Positions 25,153-32,947 of a DNA stretch of 46,650 nt are shown in pieces. Numbering within the stretch: position 1 is the stretch's first letter; every line of letters begins with the position of its first letter. Both the position numbers and the translations under genes were made by a program. This stretch comes from a virus, in the IMG/VR virus record IMGVR_UViG_3300034198_024540, positions 1 to 46,650 of that record. One strand, given 5' to 3'. The notes beneath the pieces are model-generated. The model did no database searches. It was not told the DNA's origin and worked only from the letters and a program-made list of their open reading frames with translations.

Positions 25153-25174
25153 TCTGGCGTCCTGCTACGCCAGA
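25153..25174 (-). terminator. Hairpin at end of repressor-cargo operon
   Basis: TCTGGCGT-CCTGCT-ACGCCAGA, an 8-bp stem with a 6-base loop, overlaps the stop codon of the 38-residue gene. It is the likely end of the leftward repressor-cargo transcript. Confidence 0.55.
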
Positions 25175-25281
25175 AGCTCGCGGACCCAGGAAAGCACGGG
25201 CAGCACGACTCGGACGCCTACAATGAGCGCCAAGGCCGCGATCTCGATCGCGATGATGACGCGCTCGGCCCTTATCGACAT
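25165..25281 (-). CDS. Small membrane peptide, 38 residues
   Basis: The product MSIRAERVIIAIEIAALALI plus VGVRVVLPVLSWVRELLA has one long hydrophobic stretch (residues 8-32) behind a basic N-terminus and would cross the inner membrane. Its start overlaps the thermonuclease stop by 10 bases, so it is co-translated. Too short for family assignment. Candidate partner or immunity peptide of the neighbouring secreted proteins or DUF6161 membrane protein. Confidence 0.55.
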   Translation of the reverse strand: MSIRAERVIIAIEIAALALIVGVRVVLPVLSWVRELLA

Positions 25282-25643
25282 CGCTTGCCGACCAGACGCC
25301 GATTATCCCAATCCGCCCGATATCGTGCCTGCCCCGCCCGCAGCTGCCAGCAAGACAGGTCGCCCCGCCGCCCAGCCACGGTCGCAAGCGTTCGGCCGTA
25401 ACGGTCGAGGCCGACGCGCACGATCCGAAACGGCGGCTGCAACGCCGATGCAAGAGACGCCTTCGACGCGACCGGGTCACCCCGCACGCATCGCCGCCCT
25501 GGCCGACAATGGCCCGGCATCTCGGGCGCATCGATGGCCAGCAGGCGTATCCGCTCTCGGCCGCAGCGCAGGGTGTCGCCATCAACGGCGATCGGCGTGC
25601 AGGTCAGCGCCTGAGCCGCGATGGCGGCGATCAGAGGCAGCAT
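25272..25643 (-). CDS. Thermonuclease family protein (SNase-like), secreted
   Basis: A 123-residue protein. It begins with a short signal-like segment (MLPLIAAIAAQALTC) and then has PIAVDGDTLRCGRERIRLLA-IDAPE, the hallmark of staphylococcal-nuclease-like proteins: calcium-site Asp in DGDT, catalytic Arg in RIRLL and Glu in DAPE, and the second Arg in DRYGR. Start ATG at 25643 is preferred to the longer 25673 frame because it begins right at the signal segment. It overlaps the upstream gene by 13 bases. It should degrade DNA or RNA in the periplasm or outside the cell. Because it sits in the repressor operon, it may be made in the lysogen and could attack incoming phage DNA; that is an inference. 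Confidence 0.82.
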   Translation of the reverse strand: MLPLIAAIAAQALTCTPIAVDGDTLRCGRERIRLLAIDAPEMPGHCRPGRRCVRGDPVASKASLASALQPPFRIVRVGLDRYGRTLATVAGRRGDLSCWQLRAGQARYRADWDNRRLVGKRCR

Positions 25644-26146
25644 GAATGCTTCGGCTTGGACTGGCGCGCCCATTTGCCGCGATCGGCGAGGAAGTCGATC
25701 GCTTCGCCCGTCCGGGACGTGGCGTTGGCATTCAGCGTTTCGGCGCTCTGCAACTTGCCCCCCTCCAGCCGAAACGCGCAGACCTGTTTCCGTGGCTGTG
25801 CTTCGTTGCCGAGCCGATAGGTCAACACCATGCGCCGAAGGGACAGGCGACCGGCCTTAGCCGCCAGTTCGTCGGCGAGGTTGCGCAACGCCTCAGCCTC
25901 GCCCAAGCCATGCACCGACGCAGATACCCCGGCCTGTTCCTTAAAGGCAGCAGGCGACAGCGGACCGCTATCCTCTCTCGCTACACTAAGGAGTTTATAA
26001 ATGCCCCCCTCCGGCACATGTCGTTTAATGTGTAATTCACAAGCCATGAAATCCGGCCCCTTAGTTACGGCCGAATAATCACTCTGTGATGCGTTTGAGT
26101 TGAGCGGAAAAGAGGTTAAAATAACAATGAAAACAGCCGGTTTCAT
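25631..26146 (-). CDS. Secreted hypothetical protein
   Basis: A 171-residue protein with a signal peptide (MKPAVFIVILTSFPLNSNA, cleavage near residue 19). The mature part is mixed helix/beta with ACELHIKRHVPEGGIYKLLS and RRMVLTYRLGNEAQPRKQVC. A cysteine pair (ACEL, QVCAF) could form a disulfide. Start overlaps the stop of the DUF6161-like gene as ATGA, and its end overlaps the nuclease gene. No family recognised. Its base composition is between that of the AT-rich gene upstream and the GC-rich nuclease. Confidence 0.7.
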   Translation of the reverse strand: MKPAVFIVILTSFPLNSNASQSDYSAVTKGPDFMACELHIKRHVPEGGIYKLLSVAREDSGPLSPAAFKEQAGVSASVHGLGEAEALRNLADELAAKAGRLSLRRMVLTYRLGNEAQPRKQVCAFRLEGGKLQSAETLNANATSRTGEAIDFLADRGKWARQSKPKHSCCL

Positions 26147-27483
26147 GCTTGCTTACCGGCAGCCATCGTAGCCAAAAGAGATGGCATAGAGATAACCGGC
26201 GGGCCATCATCAGTTGTACCGTCAGAAACTGGAAGAAAAAGATTACTTAGGACTATAGGGCGCTCATTGTCCTTGACGCCGCCTTCCAGCATCAAGCCTA
26301 TATAGGTTTGAGTCATCGCCTCTCTTCCTGCCGCATCCACAGCCAATCGACGTTGCTGAACGTAATTTCGAACCAGAACTCTGGTCACCCAAAGAGACAT
26401 TGTCACCCAAAGTAACGTCACCGACGCCGCAACAATAAGCTGAGTATGCAAAATCGTATTAGCAAATTCTAATTTCTGATCTGCTGTTATATTTACATCG
26501 CTTGGGATAGTAACAAAGTATCGAGCCAGCTTGTTGATCGAAAATGCTATTAAGGGTGTTCCGGCAATACCAGCAACACCCGTTCCGATTGCAGCCAACC
26601 CAAATTTGTTTGCCGACCTTTCGTGCTTTATAGCTCTATCATGCCAAAGTTGCGCCGCAGGCTGCAATATAACCTCATCACGAAAAGCCTTTCTAGATTT
26701 CTCCATCTCCTCAAGAGCCGTTACTTTTGTTTCCCGGACATTCTCATGGTATGAGTTTGATTTCAAAACCAAATCATCAGCTAGTGAGTGAAGGTCCTTT
26801 CTTATATCGGAAAACTCATCCAAAACTACAATTCGCGAACTATTAATATCAGACGAATATTCTTCTATCTTTTGAATAGTTATATTAAAGTTCCGTTCGA
26901 CATCCGACAAACTTTTGCCAATCAGAAGGGAGAGCTTGTTGTATTTTTGATTAACATCTGACCAATTTTCGTTAGATGTGCGAATTTGTTCCTGGATAAC
27001 AGATCCGTGCGATCCAAGGGCGATTCTGGAGTAATGAAATGCACCGGCCGTACACGATGTATTCGTCCAGTCGATCTTGGAGCTCCCAATTCCAGCAATT
27101 GCAAATGCGGCTTCAAGTGCAGATATATTAATATTGTGGTATATCCATCTGAACGCCTGTCCAGCGGTAGACCTAACCATGACTATAGTCTGCTCGTTTC
27201 CCCAGTCAGCGTTGGTTAAGTCAATTATCCTATTATCATCGACGCTTTTCGAAAAAATCTTTTCTAACTGCAACCAGGACTGCGTTACACTATCGACACA
27301 AGGAATCGACTCTTTGTGAACGCCAACGCCATTTTCATCAAGAAGCGTGAATGCCGCCTCCCAATCCTCCCGTTCGCGCTGACACCAAAGTACGGCCTGA
27401 GAAATGTGATCGAGATGTACTGGGCCGCCAAACTCGTCTCGCGAAATAACCTCAACCATTGCCGCCCGCCCCCGCCGGTTCAT
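26143..27483 (-). CDS. DUF6161-like membrane protein, cargo
   Basis: A 446-residue protein, clearly AT-rich beside its neighbours. The N-terminal ~270 residues are helical and coiled-coil rich (SDVERNFNITIQKIEEYSSD, NVRETKVTALEEMEKSRKAF). Two membrane segments follow, near residues 292-312 (FGLAAIGTGVAGIAGTPLIA) and 348-370. The C-terminal end (MTQTYIGLMLEGGVKDNERP, NLFLPVSDGTTDDGPP) resembles the conserved end of DUF6161 proteins. Start is uncertain: TTG 27495, ATG 27483 or ATG 27459. It begins about 30 bases after the repressor stop, so it is likely read with the repressor in the lysogen. Superinfection exclusion or abortive defence is a reasonable guess. Confidence 0.68.
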   Translation of the reverse strand: MNRRGRAAMVEVISRDEFGGPVHLDHISQAVLWCQREREDWEAAFTLLDENGVGVHKESIPCVDSVTQSWLQLEKIFSKSVDDNRIIDLTNADWGNEQTIVMVRSTAGQAFRWIYHNINISALEAAFAIAGIGSSKIDWTNTSCTAGAFHYSRIALGSHGSVIQEQIRTSNENWSDVNQKYNKLSLLIGKSLSDVERNFNITIQKIEEYSSDINSSRIVVLDEFSDIRKDLHSLADDLVLKSNSYHENVRETKVTALEEMEKSRKAFRDEVILQPAAQLWHDRAIKHERSANKFGLAAIGTGVAGIAGTPLIAFSINKLARYFVTIPSDVNITADQKLEFANTILHTQLIVAASVTLLWVTMSLWVTRVLVRNYVQQRRLAVDAAGREAMTQTYIGLMLEGGVKDNERPIVLSNLFLPVSDGTTDDGPPVISMPSLLATMAAGKQA

Positions 27484-27513
27484 AACGATGTTCAATCAAC
27501 AGCAAAAAATAGA

Positions 27514-28254
27514 TTACAACATCTTGCTGGCCCACACCGCGCGCCCGACCACCTCGAACCGCTCCTCGATCCCCGGTTCGTGCAGGTCGATTTCGACCGG
27601 ATCGTACATCGGGTTCCGGCTCATCAGGCGAACGGTCCGGCCGTCGACCTGGATGTGCTTGATGACCAGCAGGTCATCCAGGCGCACGACGAACAGCCCT
27701 TCGCGCAGCCGCGACTGGTCCAGGTCGACCGCAACTAGGTCGCCTTCCGACAGCTCCGGTTCCTGGCTGGAGCCTGACACCTCCACCATGACGAGCTGGC
27801 CGACGCCCCGCAGGTTCGCCTCCATCCAGTCGCGCGAGAACGACCAGTAATAGATTGGCGGCGGCAGGCGATCGGCGAGCCTGCCCGCCCCGGCCGCGAC
27901 CTGCACGTCATGCACCGGGACCGAGACAATCGCGGCTGAATCCACGGCCGACGCCTCACGCTTGCCAGCGACCGGCGCGGCGTCCTCCTCGACGACTCGG
28001 CCCAGCATGGCATCCAGGCTGACCCCCAGCGCATCGGCGAGCTTGATCGCGACTTCGGTGCGGGCCGGTCCGCGCAGGATGGCGTCGCCGACCGTACTCT
28101 CGGGGAGGCCCGATTCCTGGGCCAGCCATTTGCGTGAACGATCCCCCAGGGCCGACAAAATGCGCTGCCCAACCGAATTTTCGGTTGGAAGCGGTTGACG
28201 CCCCCGAGTTCTCGGATTACCCGAATCTTCGGAACGAACTTTCGGGGAATTCAT
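27514..28254 (-). CDS. LexA/CI-type prophage repressor (c), self-cleaving
   Basis: A 246-residue repressor. Helix-turn-helix at about residues 28-80 (RKWLAQESGLPESTVGDAIL then VAIKLADALGVSLDAMLG). The C-terminal half is an S24 peptidase domain: Ala-Gly cleavage site at VAAGAG (121-122), Ser163 in GSSQEPEL, Lys199 in LLVIKH. This dyad is intact, so RecA-stimulated self-cleavage and induction by DNA damage are expected, unlike Mu c. Start ATG at 28254 has no free upstream room: the Ner-like gene starts at the next base on the other strand. Operator-like palindromes lie on both sides of the start. Confidence 0.88.
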   Translation of the reverse strand: MNSPKVRSEDSGNPRTRGRQPLPTENSVGQRILSALGDRSRKWLAQESGLPESTVGDAILRGPARTEVAIKLADALGVSLDAMLGRVVEEDAAPVAGKREASAVDSAAIVSVPVHDVQVAAGAGRLADRLPPPIYYWSFSRDWMEANLRGVGQLVMVEVSGSSQEPELSEGDLVAVDLDQSRLREGLFVVRLDDLLVIKHIQVDGRTVRLMSRNPMYDPVEIDLHEPGIEERFEVVGRAVWASKML

Positions 28255-28456
28255 GTGGCGCTCACATTGACGGACAAACACGGGATAAAGGCAGAAATCT
28301 GCCGAAAATTCGGCAGTCTGGCCGCCTTCGAGCGCGCCCACAACTTCCCCGAAAAGTCGGTTAGCGACGTTCTGCGCGGTAGCTCGAGTGCGCGCATCGA
28401 GCGGGCGATTCTGGCCACGATCAATCCTCCTGTCCGCTCGGCAACCGAAAAGTCGG
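28171..28456. promoter_or_regulatory. Operator array CCGAA-N2-TTCGG, seven sites
   Basis: Palindromes with two-base spacers: AACCGAA-TT-TTCGGTT (28171-28186), CCGAG-TT-CTCGG (28204-28215), CCGAA-TC-TTCGG (28221-28232), ACGAA-CT-TTCGG (28234-28245, one mismatch), CTGCCGAA-AA-TTCGGCAG (28299-28316), CCGAA-AA-GTCGG (28349-28360) and again CCGAA-AA-GTCGG (28445-28456), the last two with one mismatch. They spread over the starts of the repressor and Ner-like genes. They are the likely binding sites of the repressor, the Ner-like protein or both. Confidence 0.75.
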
Positions 28457-28497
28457 GGAATGCGTCGGCGACCACCGATTGCGGTGCCGCACAATGA
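28255..28497 (+). CDS. Ner-like DNA-binding protein
   Basis: An 80-residue protein starting at GTG 28255, directly beside the repressor start on the other strand. The core DKHGIKAEICRKFGSLAAFE followed by EKSVSDVLRGSSSARIERAI is a Ner/Nlp-type winged helix-turn-helix, as in Mu Ner, which turns down early and repressor transcription. A longer frame from 28195 would read through operator sites within the repressor gene and is not favoured. A GGGGAA stretch just upstream serves as ribosome site. First gene of the rightward early operon; its stop overlaps the next start (ATGA). Confidence 0.8.
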   Translation: MALTLTDKHGIKAEICRKFGSLAAFERAHNFPEKSVSDVLRGSSSARIERAILATINPPVRSATEKSGNASATTDCGAAQ

Positions 28498-28706
28498 CCC
28501 CCGTGCTGTCGATTACTGGCTTGGCCCATGCTGCTGCGTCGACCAGTTCGGCAGCCGCACAACCCTGTGCAATTCCTGTGGTCATTCGGCCCATCCGCTT
28601 CGCGTGCGACGAGACGCACGACCACCCCCAATCTGTCGATAACTACCGGACAGAAGACCGCTTTCGCAAGCCGCGCCGCGTGTCCCAGCCGGAGACCCGC
28701 GCATGA
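28494..28706 (+). CDS. Small early hypothetical protein
   Basis: A 70-residue protein (MTPVLSITGLAHAAASTSSA...VSQPETRA). The first part is Ala/Ser-rich, the second is charged (VDNYRTEDRFRKPRRVSQPE). Both ends overlap neighbours as ATGA (Ner-like upstream, transposase downstream), so translation is coupled. No family recognised. Confidence 0.55.
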   Translation: MTPVLSITGLAHAAASTSSAAAQPCAIPVVIRPIRFACDETHDHPQSVDNYRTEDRFRKPRRVSQPETRA

Positions 28707-30514
28707 CGCTGCTCGGCCGTGATTATCTGTCGGCATTGGAGATCGCTTCGCTGGAGCTGGAGGGCCTGCCGACCAACCGCACGGCCGTCGCCAATCGTGC
28801 GAGCCGGGGCGAGTGGCGCTGGATCACGCGCCAAGGACAAGGCGGCGGGCGGCTGTTCGCCGTCGCCGACTTGCCCGAGGCGGCGCGCCGGGATTATGCG
28901 GATCGCACCGCGGCCCAGCCGGTCGGCGGGCAGCGCGGTCGGCCGAAGGGCTCCGATTTCTTCACCCGCAATCCCGACGCGGCCGATGCCGTCGAGGCCT
29001 GGCTGGCCGAGCGCGACCTGTCGGCGACCGCGATCCTGGAGCTGATGCACAGCCGCTTCGCACCGCTGCCGTCGATCCGCACCGTCCGCCGCTTCATCGC
29101 CCGGCTGGAGGCATCCAAACCGGCGCTGCTCGCCAGCTTCCGCGACCCGGACCTGTACAAGTCCAAATACCGTGTCGCGCTAGGCCGCGCCGATGCGGGC
29201 GTGTCCTACTCCCATCAGATTTGGGAGATCGACACCACCAAGGCCGACGTGATGACCAAGGAGGGGCGCAAGTCGATCCTGGGCATCGTCGATGTCTGGT
29301 CGCGCCAGACCTTTTACCTCGTCGTCGACAGCGAGTCCGCCCAGTCAGTCCGCCGGACGCTGGTTGCCGCCATGACCGCCTGGGGCGTGATGCCCGAGGT
29401 GCTGCGCACCGACCAGGGATCGGGCTATATCAACGCCACGGTGCGCACCGCCTGCGCGCTGCTGGGCATCGTCCATGATCCGGTGCCGCCCGCCAGCGGT
29501 GATAAAAAGCCGTTCGTCGAGCGGATGTTTGGCACCTTCACCCGCGAGCGGGCCGAGCTGCTGGGCGGCTATATCGGCCATAATGTCGCCGAAGCGTCGC
29601 GGCTGCGCGCCGTTGCTCGCAAGGAGACGAAGCGCCCGGTCATCGTGCCCGAGCTATCGGCCGACGAGCTTCAGGCGATCGTCACCAACTGGCTCGATGG
29701 TGTGTACCATGTCCGCGACCATTCCAGCCTGGGCGCATCGCCCATGTCGCGCTGGACCAATTCCCCGCGCCCCGCGCGCGGTGCCCCGGACGAAGGCACG
29801 CTCAAGCTTCTGCTGTCGGCGCTGATCGGCCCGGCCCAGGTCACGAAGCGCGGCATTACCTGGAAAAAGGGACGCTACTGGACCCCGCCGTTGGCGGCGC
29901 ATGTCGGCTGCACGGTTATCCTGCGCCGCGACGAGGACGATCTGGGGGCGCTCTACGTCTTCGACGAGGACCAGCGCTACATCGGGACAGCGGTCAATGC
30001 CGAGCGCTCCGGCCTATCGGACCGCGACTTCGCGGTCGAGGCACGCCGCCAGCAAGCCGCGCTGATGAAGACGCACCGGGCCGAGCTGCGCGAGAAGCAG
30101 CGCCGCTTCTCGTTCGAGGATGCCCGCAACGCCGTCCTGCGCCGCGATGCGGAGGAAGCGGGCAAGCTGGTCACGCTGCCGGTCCGCACGGTGGAGCATC
30201 AGACGCCCGCCATCGCCAGCATTGCCGACGCGCCCGACGTGCTGCCCAGCGCCAGCGCGATCGAGGCGGCGGAGGCGCGCTACCCCCGCACGGTCGTCAG
30301 CGCACCCCGGACGTTCGAGGATCGCATGGCCGAGGCGGACCGCACCCTGGCGGACCATGCCGCCGGTCGGCCGGTCGAGCCGGACGCGCTGTCCCGCGCC
30401 CACGTCTTCACCCAGTCCCACGAATATCGCGCTCACAAATTGCTGACCGCCGATTTCACGGCGCGGCGCAGCCCGCCCGCCGTCACCCCTTCGCTCAAGG
30501 AGAGTTCGCTTTGA
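28703..30514 (+). CDS. Mu-type DDE transposase A
   Basis: A 603-residue transposase (MuA is 663). N-terminal Mu-type DNA-binding domain (residues 1-70: SALEIASLELEGLPTNRTAV, GRLFAVADLPEAARRDYA). The rve catalytic core has WEIDTT (Asp177), RTDQGSGY (Asp237) and KPFVERMFGT (Glu273), a D-D-35-E arrangement. A Mu C-terminal beta-barrel region follows (TKRGITWKKGRYWTPPLAAH). The end is charged and would contact the B ATPase. It catalyses integration and replicative transposition. Overlaps its neighbours by 4 bases each. Confidence 0.95.
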   Translation: MTLLGRDYLSALEIASLELEGLPTNRTAVANRASRGEWRWITRQGQGGGRLFAVADLPEAARRDYADRTAAQPVGGQRGRPKGSDFFTRNPDAADAVEAWLAERDLSATAILELMHSRFAPLPSIRTVRRFIARLEASKPALLASFRDPDLYKSKYRVALGRADAGVSYSHQIWEIDTTKADVMTKEGRKSILGIVDVWSRQTFYLVVDSESAQSVRRTLVAAMTAWGVMPEVLRTDQGSGYINATVRTACALLGIVHDPVPPASGDKKPFVERMFGTFTRERAELLGGYIGHNVAEASRLRAVARKETKRPVIVPELSADELQAIVTNWLDGVYHVRDHSSLGASPMSRWTNSPRPARGAPDEGTLKLLLSALIGPAQVTKRGITWKKGRYWTPPLAAHVGCTVILRRDEDDLGALYVFDEDQRYIGTAVNAERSGLSDRDFAVEARRQQAALMKTHRAELREKQRRFSFEDARNAVLRRDAEEAGKLVTLPVRTVEHQTPAIASIADAPDVLPSASAIEAAEARYPRTVVSAPRTFEDRMAEADRTLADHAAGRPVEPDALSRAHVFTQSHEYRAHKLLTADFTARRSPPAVTPSLKESSL

Positions 30515-31239
30515 CCCATATCCACGAGCCTGCGCAGCTCACCAACATGCGCCTGGGCCTGGCCACCATGATGCGCTGTCAGGAAGCACCCCAGGGGAGC
30601 CCGCGCATCGGCCTGCTGTACGGCCCCTCCGGCTACGGCAAATCGGTCGCCGCCGCGACGATCGCGGCGCGGTTCAACGCGGCCTATGTGGTCGCCCGTT
30701 CGACCTGGACGCAAAAGTCCATGCTGCGCGCGATCGCCATGGACCTGGGCATCACGCGCATGGGCCGCACCGCCGACGAGCTGCTGGACCAGGTGATCGA
30801 ACAGCTCCAGGTCGCGCCCCAGCCGGTGATCGTCGACGAGACGGACTATGTCGTTCACCGCAAGAACGTCGAGATCATTCGCGACATTCACGATCATGGC
30901 GGCGTGCCGGTGATGCTGATCGGCGAGGAAGCGCTTCCCGCCAAGCTGAAGGACTGGGAGCGGTTCGACAATCGCATCCTCGTCGCCACGCCCGCCCAGC
31001 CGTCCAGCCTCGCCGATGCCTGCCTGCTGCGCGACTATTACTGCCCGCGCGTCACGGTCGCGGACGATCTGGTCGACGCGATCGTCCGCGCGACCAAGGG
31101 CATCACGCGCCGCATCGTGACCAATCTTCAGGAGGTGCAGTCGCAGGCCATGTCGAACGGCCTGACGGCCATCGACCGTGCGACCTGGGGACCGCGTCCA
31201 TTCTCGACCGGCGACATTCCGATCCGGAGGGCGGCATGA
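30511..31239 (+). CDS. Mu B-like AAA transposition ATPase
   Basis: A 242-residue ATPase that would deliver target DNA to the transposase and give target immunity. Walker A is GPSGYGKS (residues 38-45), Walker B is VIVDE (106-110) followed by TDYV, and a sensor-like region lies near LVATPAQPSSLADA. It is shorter than MuB (312 residues) and seems to lack MuB's N-terminal helix-turn-helix domain. Overlaps A and the next gene by ATGA. Confidence 0.92.
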   Translation: MTHIHEPAQLTNMRLGLATMMRCQEAPQGSPRIGLLYGPSGYGKSVAAATIAARFNAAYVVARSTWTQKSMLRAIAMDLGITRMGRTADELLDQVIEQLQVAPQPVIVDETDYVVHRKNVEIIRDIHDHGGVPVMLIGEEALPAKLKDWERFDNRILVATPAQPSSLADACLLRDYYCPRVTVADDLVDAIVRATKGITRRIVTNLQEVQSQAMSNGLTAIDRATWGPRPFSTGDIPIRRAA

Positions 31240-31868
31240 TGGCGCTGACCACCAAGGGCTCGCCCCGCGTCAGGGCGACGGTCTCGCGTCCTCTCTGGGC
31301 GGCGCTCCGCTCCGCCACCGCGCCCCGGAGCATCGCGGACCTTCTGGCGGAATGTCCCGGCACCTATGACACGGTCCATACCGCGTTGAAGCGGTGGCAG
31401 GATCGCGGCGCGGTCGTGCGCCAGCCCGGCAAGCCGCTGCGCTTCCGTATCGTCGACGGGGCCGACCATCTGCCGCCCGATGGTCGTAGCGACACGGCCA
31501 AGACGAACATTCGCGAGCGTAGCGCCCGGCAGCGCATTTGGGCGGCGATGCGCGTCTTGAAGACGTTCGACGCGCCGACCCTGCGCATGACGGCCAATGC
31601 AACGGAGCGCGCCGTGGCGACCTATATCGATCAGCTTCAGCGCGCCCGATACGTGCAGATGGTCGAGCGCGGGTTCCGCCAGACCGGCCGTGTCAGCGTC
31701 TATCGCCTGGCCCGCAACACGGGACCGAAATGCCCGATGACCAGCCGCCCCGAGGGCAAGCTGGTCCTGGTCGACAACAACAATGGTCGCCGCATCGACA
31801 TTTCGCCCGGTGCCGTCTCGCTTCGGAGAAAAGACCAGGAAGTTAATGCGGACGGGGGGGTAGGTTAA
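31236..31868 (+). CDS. Winged-helix-type early protein
   Basis: A 210-residue basic protein. Residues 15-75 (IADLLAECPGTYDTVHTALK then RWQDRGAVVRQPGKPLRFRI) and 95-165 (RQRIWAAMRVLKTFDAPTLR, YIDQLQRARYVQMVERGFRQ) look like two winged helix-turn-helix domains in tandem. Similar proteins follow B in alphaproteobacterial Mu-like phages. It overlaps the B gene stop. Likely a DNA-binding early regulator. Confidence 0.68.
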   Translation: MMALTTKGSPRVRATVSRPLWAALRSATAPRSIADLLAECPGTYDTVHTALKRWQDRGAVVRQPGKPLRFRIVDGADHLPPDGRSDTAKTNIRERSARQRIWAAMRVLKTFDAPTLRMTANATERAVATYIDQLQRARYVQMVERGFRQTGRVSVYRLARNTGPKCPMTSRPEGKLVLVDNNNGRRIDISPGAVSLRRKDQEVNADGGVG

Positions 31869-31870
31869 CC

Positions 31871-32251
31871 ATGTTTGTTAACCACTCCAACCGCGACAAG
31901 GCATTGTCCGCCTGGGGCGCCGATGCACCTGCCTGGGTCTTGGTGCTGGCGGATGCCTGCGACCGAACCAACCAGCGCGCGGTCGCCAGCCAGCTCGACA
32001 AATCGGGCGGCTATGTCAGCCGTCTCATCAACCGGAGCTATGCCGGGTCCTACCCCGAGGCCGAGCAACTGGTCCGCGCCACGCTGACCGAGGAAGAGGT
32101 CGTCTGTCCGCTTTACGGCCAGATGCCGCTGAAGACCTGCATCCGAAATCGCCGCCGCACGAAGTCCGTCAACTGGCTGCACGCCCAGTTCGCCGGATCG
32201 TGCCCGACCTGCCCGAACAACACCGACCGCCCCCACGAACAGGAGGATTGA
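31871..32251 (+). CDS. HTH plus Cys-cluster early protein
   Basis: A 126-residue protein. Residues 15-60 (APAWVLVLADACDRTNQRAV then LDKSGGYVSRLINRSY) resemble a helix-turn-helix. The second half has VVCPLYGQMPLKTCI and AGSCPTCPNN, four cysteines that could bind zinc. The pattern (HTH, then V.CP..G.....C, then C..CP at the end) occurs in early proteins of Mu-like phages. A G-run precedes the start by about 10 bases. Confidence 0.68.
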   Translation: MFVNHSNRDKALSAWGADAPAWVLVLADACDRTNQRAVASQLDKSGGYVSRLINRSYAGSYPEAEQLVRATLTEEEVVCPLYGQMPLKTCIRNRRRTKSVNWLHAQFAGSCPTCPNNTDRPHEQED

Positions 32252-32539
32252 ATGTCCCTTGCAACCGATCTGCAAAACCTCGTGTCGGACGTGTCCGCCG
32301 CGATCGCCGCGAACCGCCAGCTCGGCCGTGCCGACCTGGAAATCATGCGCCGCAACCTGACGGCGATGGCCGACGATGCCCGACAGGCCGACACGTCCCA
32401 GACCGTCGCCGGGCTGGTCCTGCGCGACCTGTTCGACGGGATCGAGAAACAGGCGATCGACCTGGGGCGGCTGGCCGCACACCAGCGCCACCGCCTGACC
32501 GGCGAAGTCGCCCGCATGGTGGAGGGGCAGGCATCATGA
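32252..32539 (+). CDS. Small early helical protein
   Basis: A 95-residue helical protein (MSLATDLQNLVSDVSAAIAA...) with no recognised family. A strong AGGAGG lies six bases upstream of the start. Its stop overlaps the next start (ATGA). It is in the early operon between the Cys-cluster gene and a run of small overlapping genes. Confidence 0.65.
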   Translation: MSLATDLQNLVSDVSAAIAANRQLGRADLEIMRRNLTAMADDARQADTSQTVAGLVLRDLFDGIEKQAIDLGRLAAHQRHRLTGEVARMVEGQAS

Positions 32540-32754
32540 CCCGCTTCGATGAGGATTATTTTCGGTCTGTTCATTGGGACCGCGAGCATGTCCGGGTGGA
32601 CAGCTTCCGTACCCTGACCGGCAAGGCGAAGGCGACGACCGTCGTCGTCCACCTGTCGGCCAAGGACGGCTATGCCCTGTCCGATCTGTTGCGCCAGCTC
32701 CACGAGCTGCGCGCCGAGCCTGCCCTCAAGGCGGGGAGTGCCGCCCGTGGCTGA
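32536..32754 (+). CDS. Small early hypothetical protein
   Basis: A 72-residue protein (MTRFDEDYFRSVHWDREHVR...), starting in an ATGA overlap. It has a predicted beta-alpha pattern (KATTVVVHLSAKDGYALSDL then LRQLHELRAEP). Not recognised. Confidence 0.6.
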   Translation: MTRFDEDYFRSVHWDREHVRVDSFRTLTGKAKATTVVVHLSAKDGYALSDLLRQLHELRAEPALKAGSAARG

Positions 32755-32947
32755 CACGATACTCAAAAGCACGAAGTCCCCGGCCGTCACGACGAATGAC
32801 GTGGAGGTCTTCGCCTCGCACGCATTCCGCAACCTGCCGATCAGCGCGCTGACCCTCGACGATATCGAGGACATCCGCGTCGCGATGCAGATGGTGTTCG
32901 AGGCCATCGGGCGGCGCGCCGCCGCCGGGATCAAACCCCATGGATAG
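32747..32947 (+). CDS. Small early hypothetical protein
   Basis: A 66-residue protein with GTG start at 32747, chosen because GGGGAG lies about 10 bases upstream and it overlaps the previous stop by 8 bases; a longer frame from 32672 would sit inside the preceding gene. The C-terminal part (LPISALTLDDIEDIRVAMQM) is helical. Not recognised. Confidence 0.55.
   Translation: MADTILKSTKSPAVTTNDVEVFASHAFRNLPISALTLDDIEDIRVAMQMVFEAIGRRAAAGIKPHG

Noticed and set aside
24442-28254. Idea that the prophage ends near 24.4 kb and 28.2 kb, with host genes between
   Set aside because: The duplicated CCCCCTA and the split GTA operon place the ends at 1616 and 45629, and the central genes overlap the repressor operon. 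A central cargo region explains the data better.
31863-31887. GTTAAC palindromes around the start at 31871 as an operator
   Set aside because: The match is a single pair with no second copy in the early region; too little to claim.
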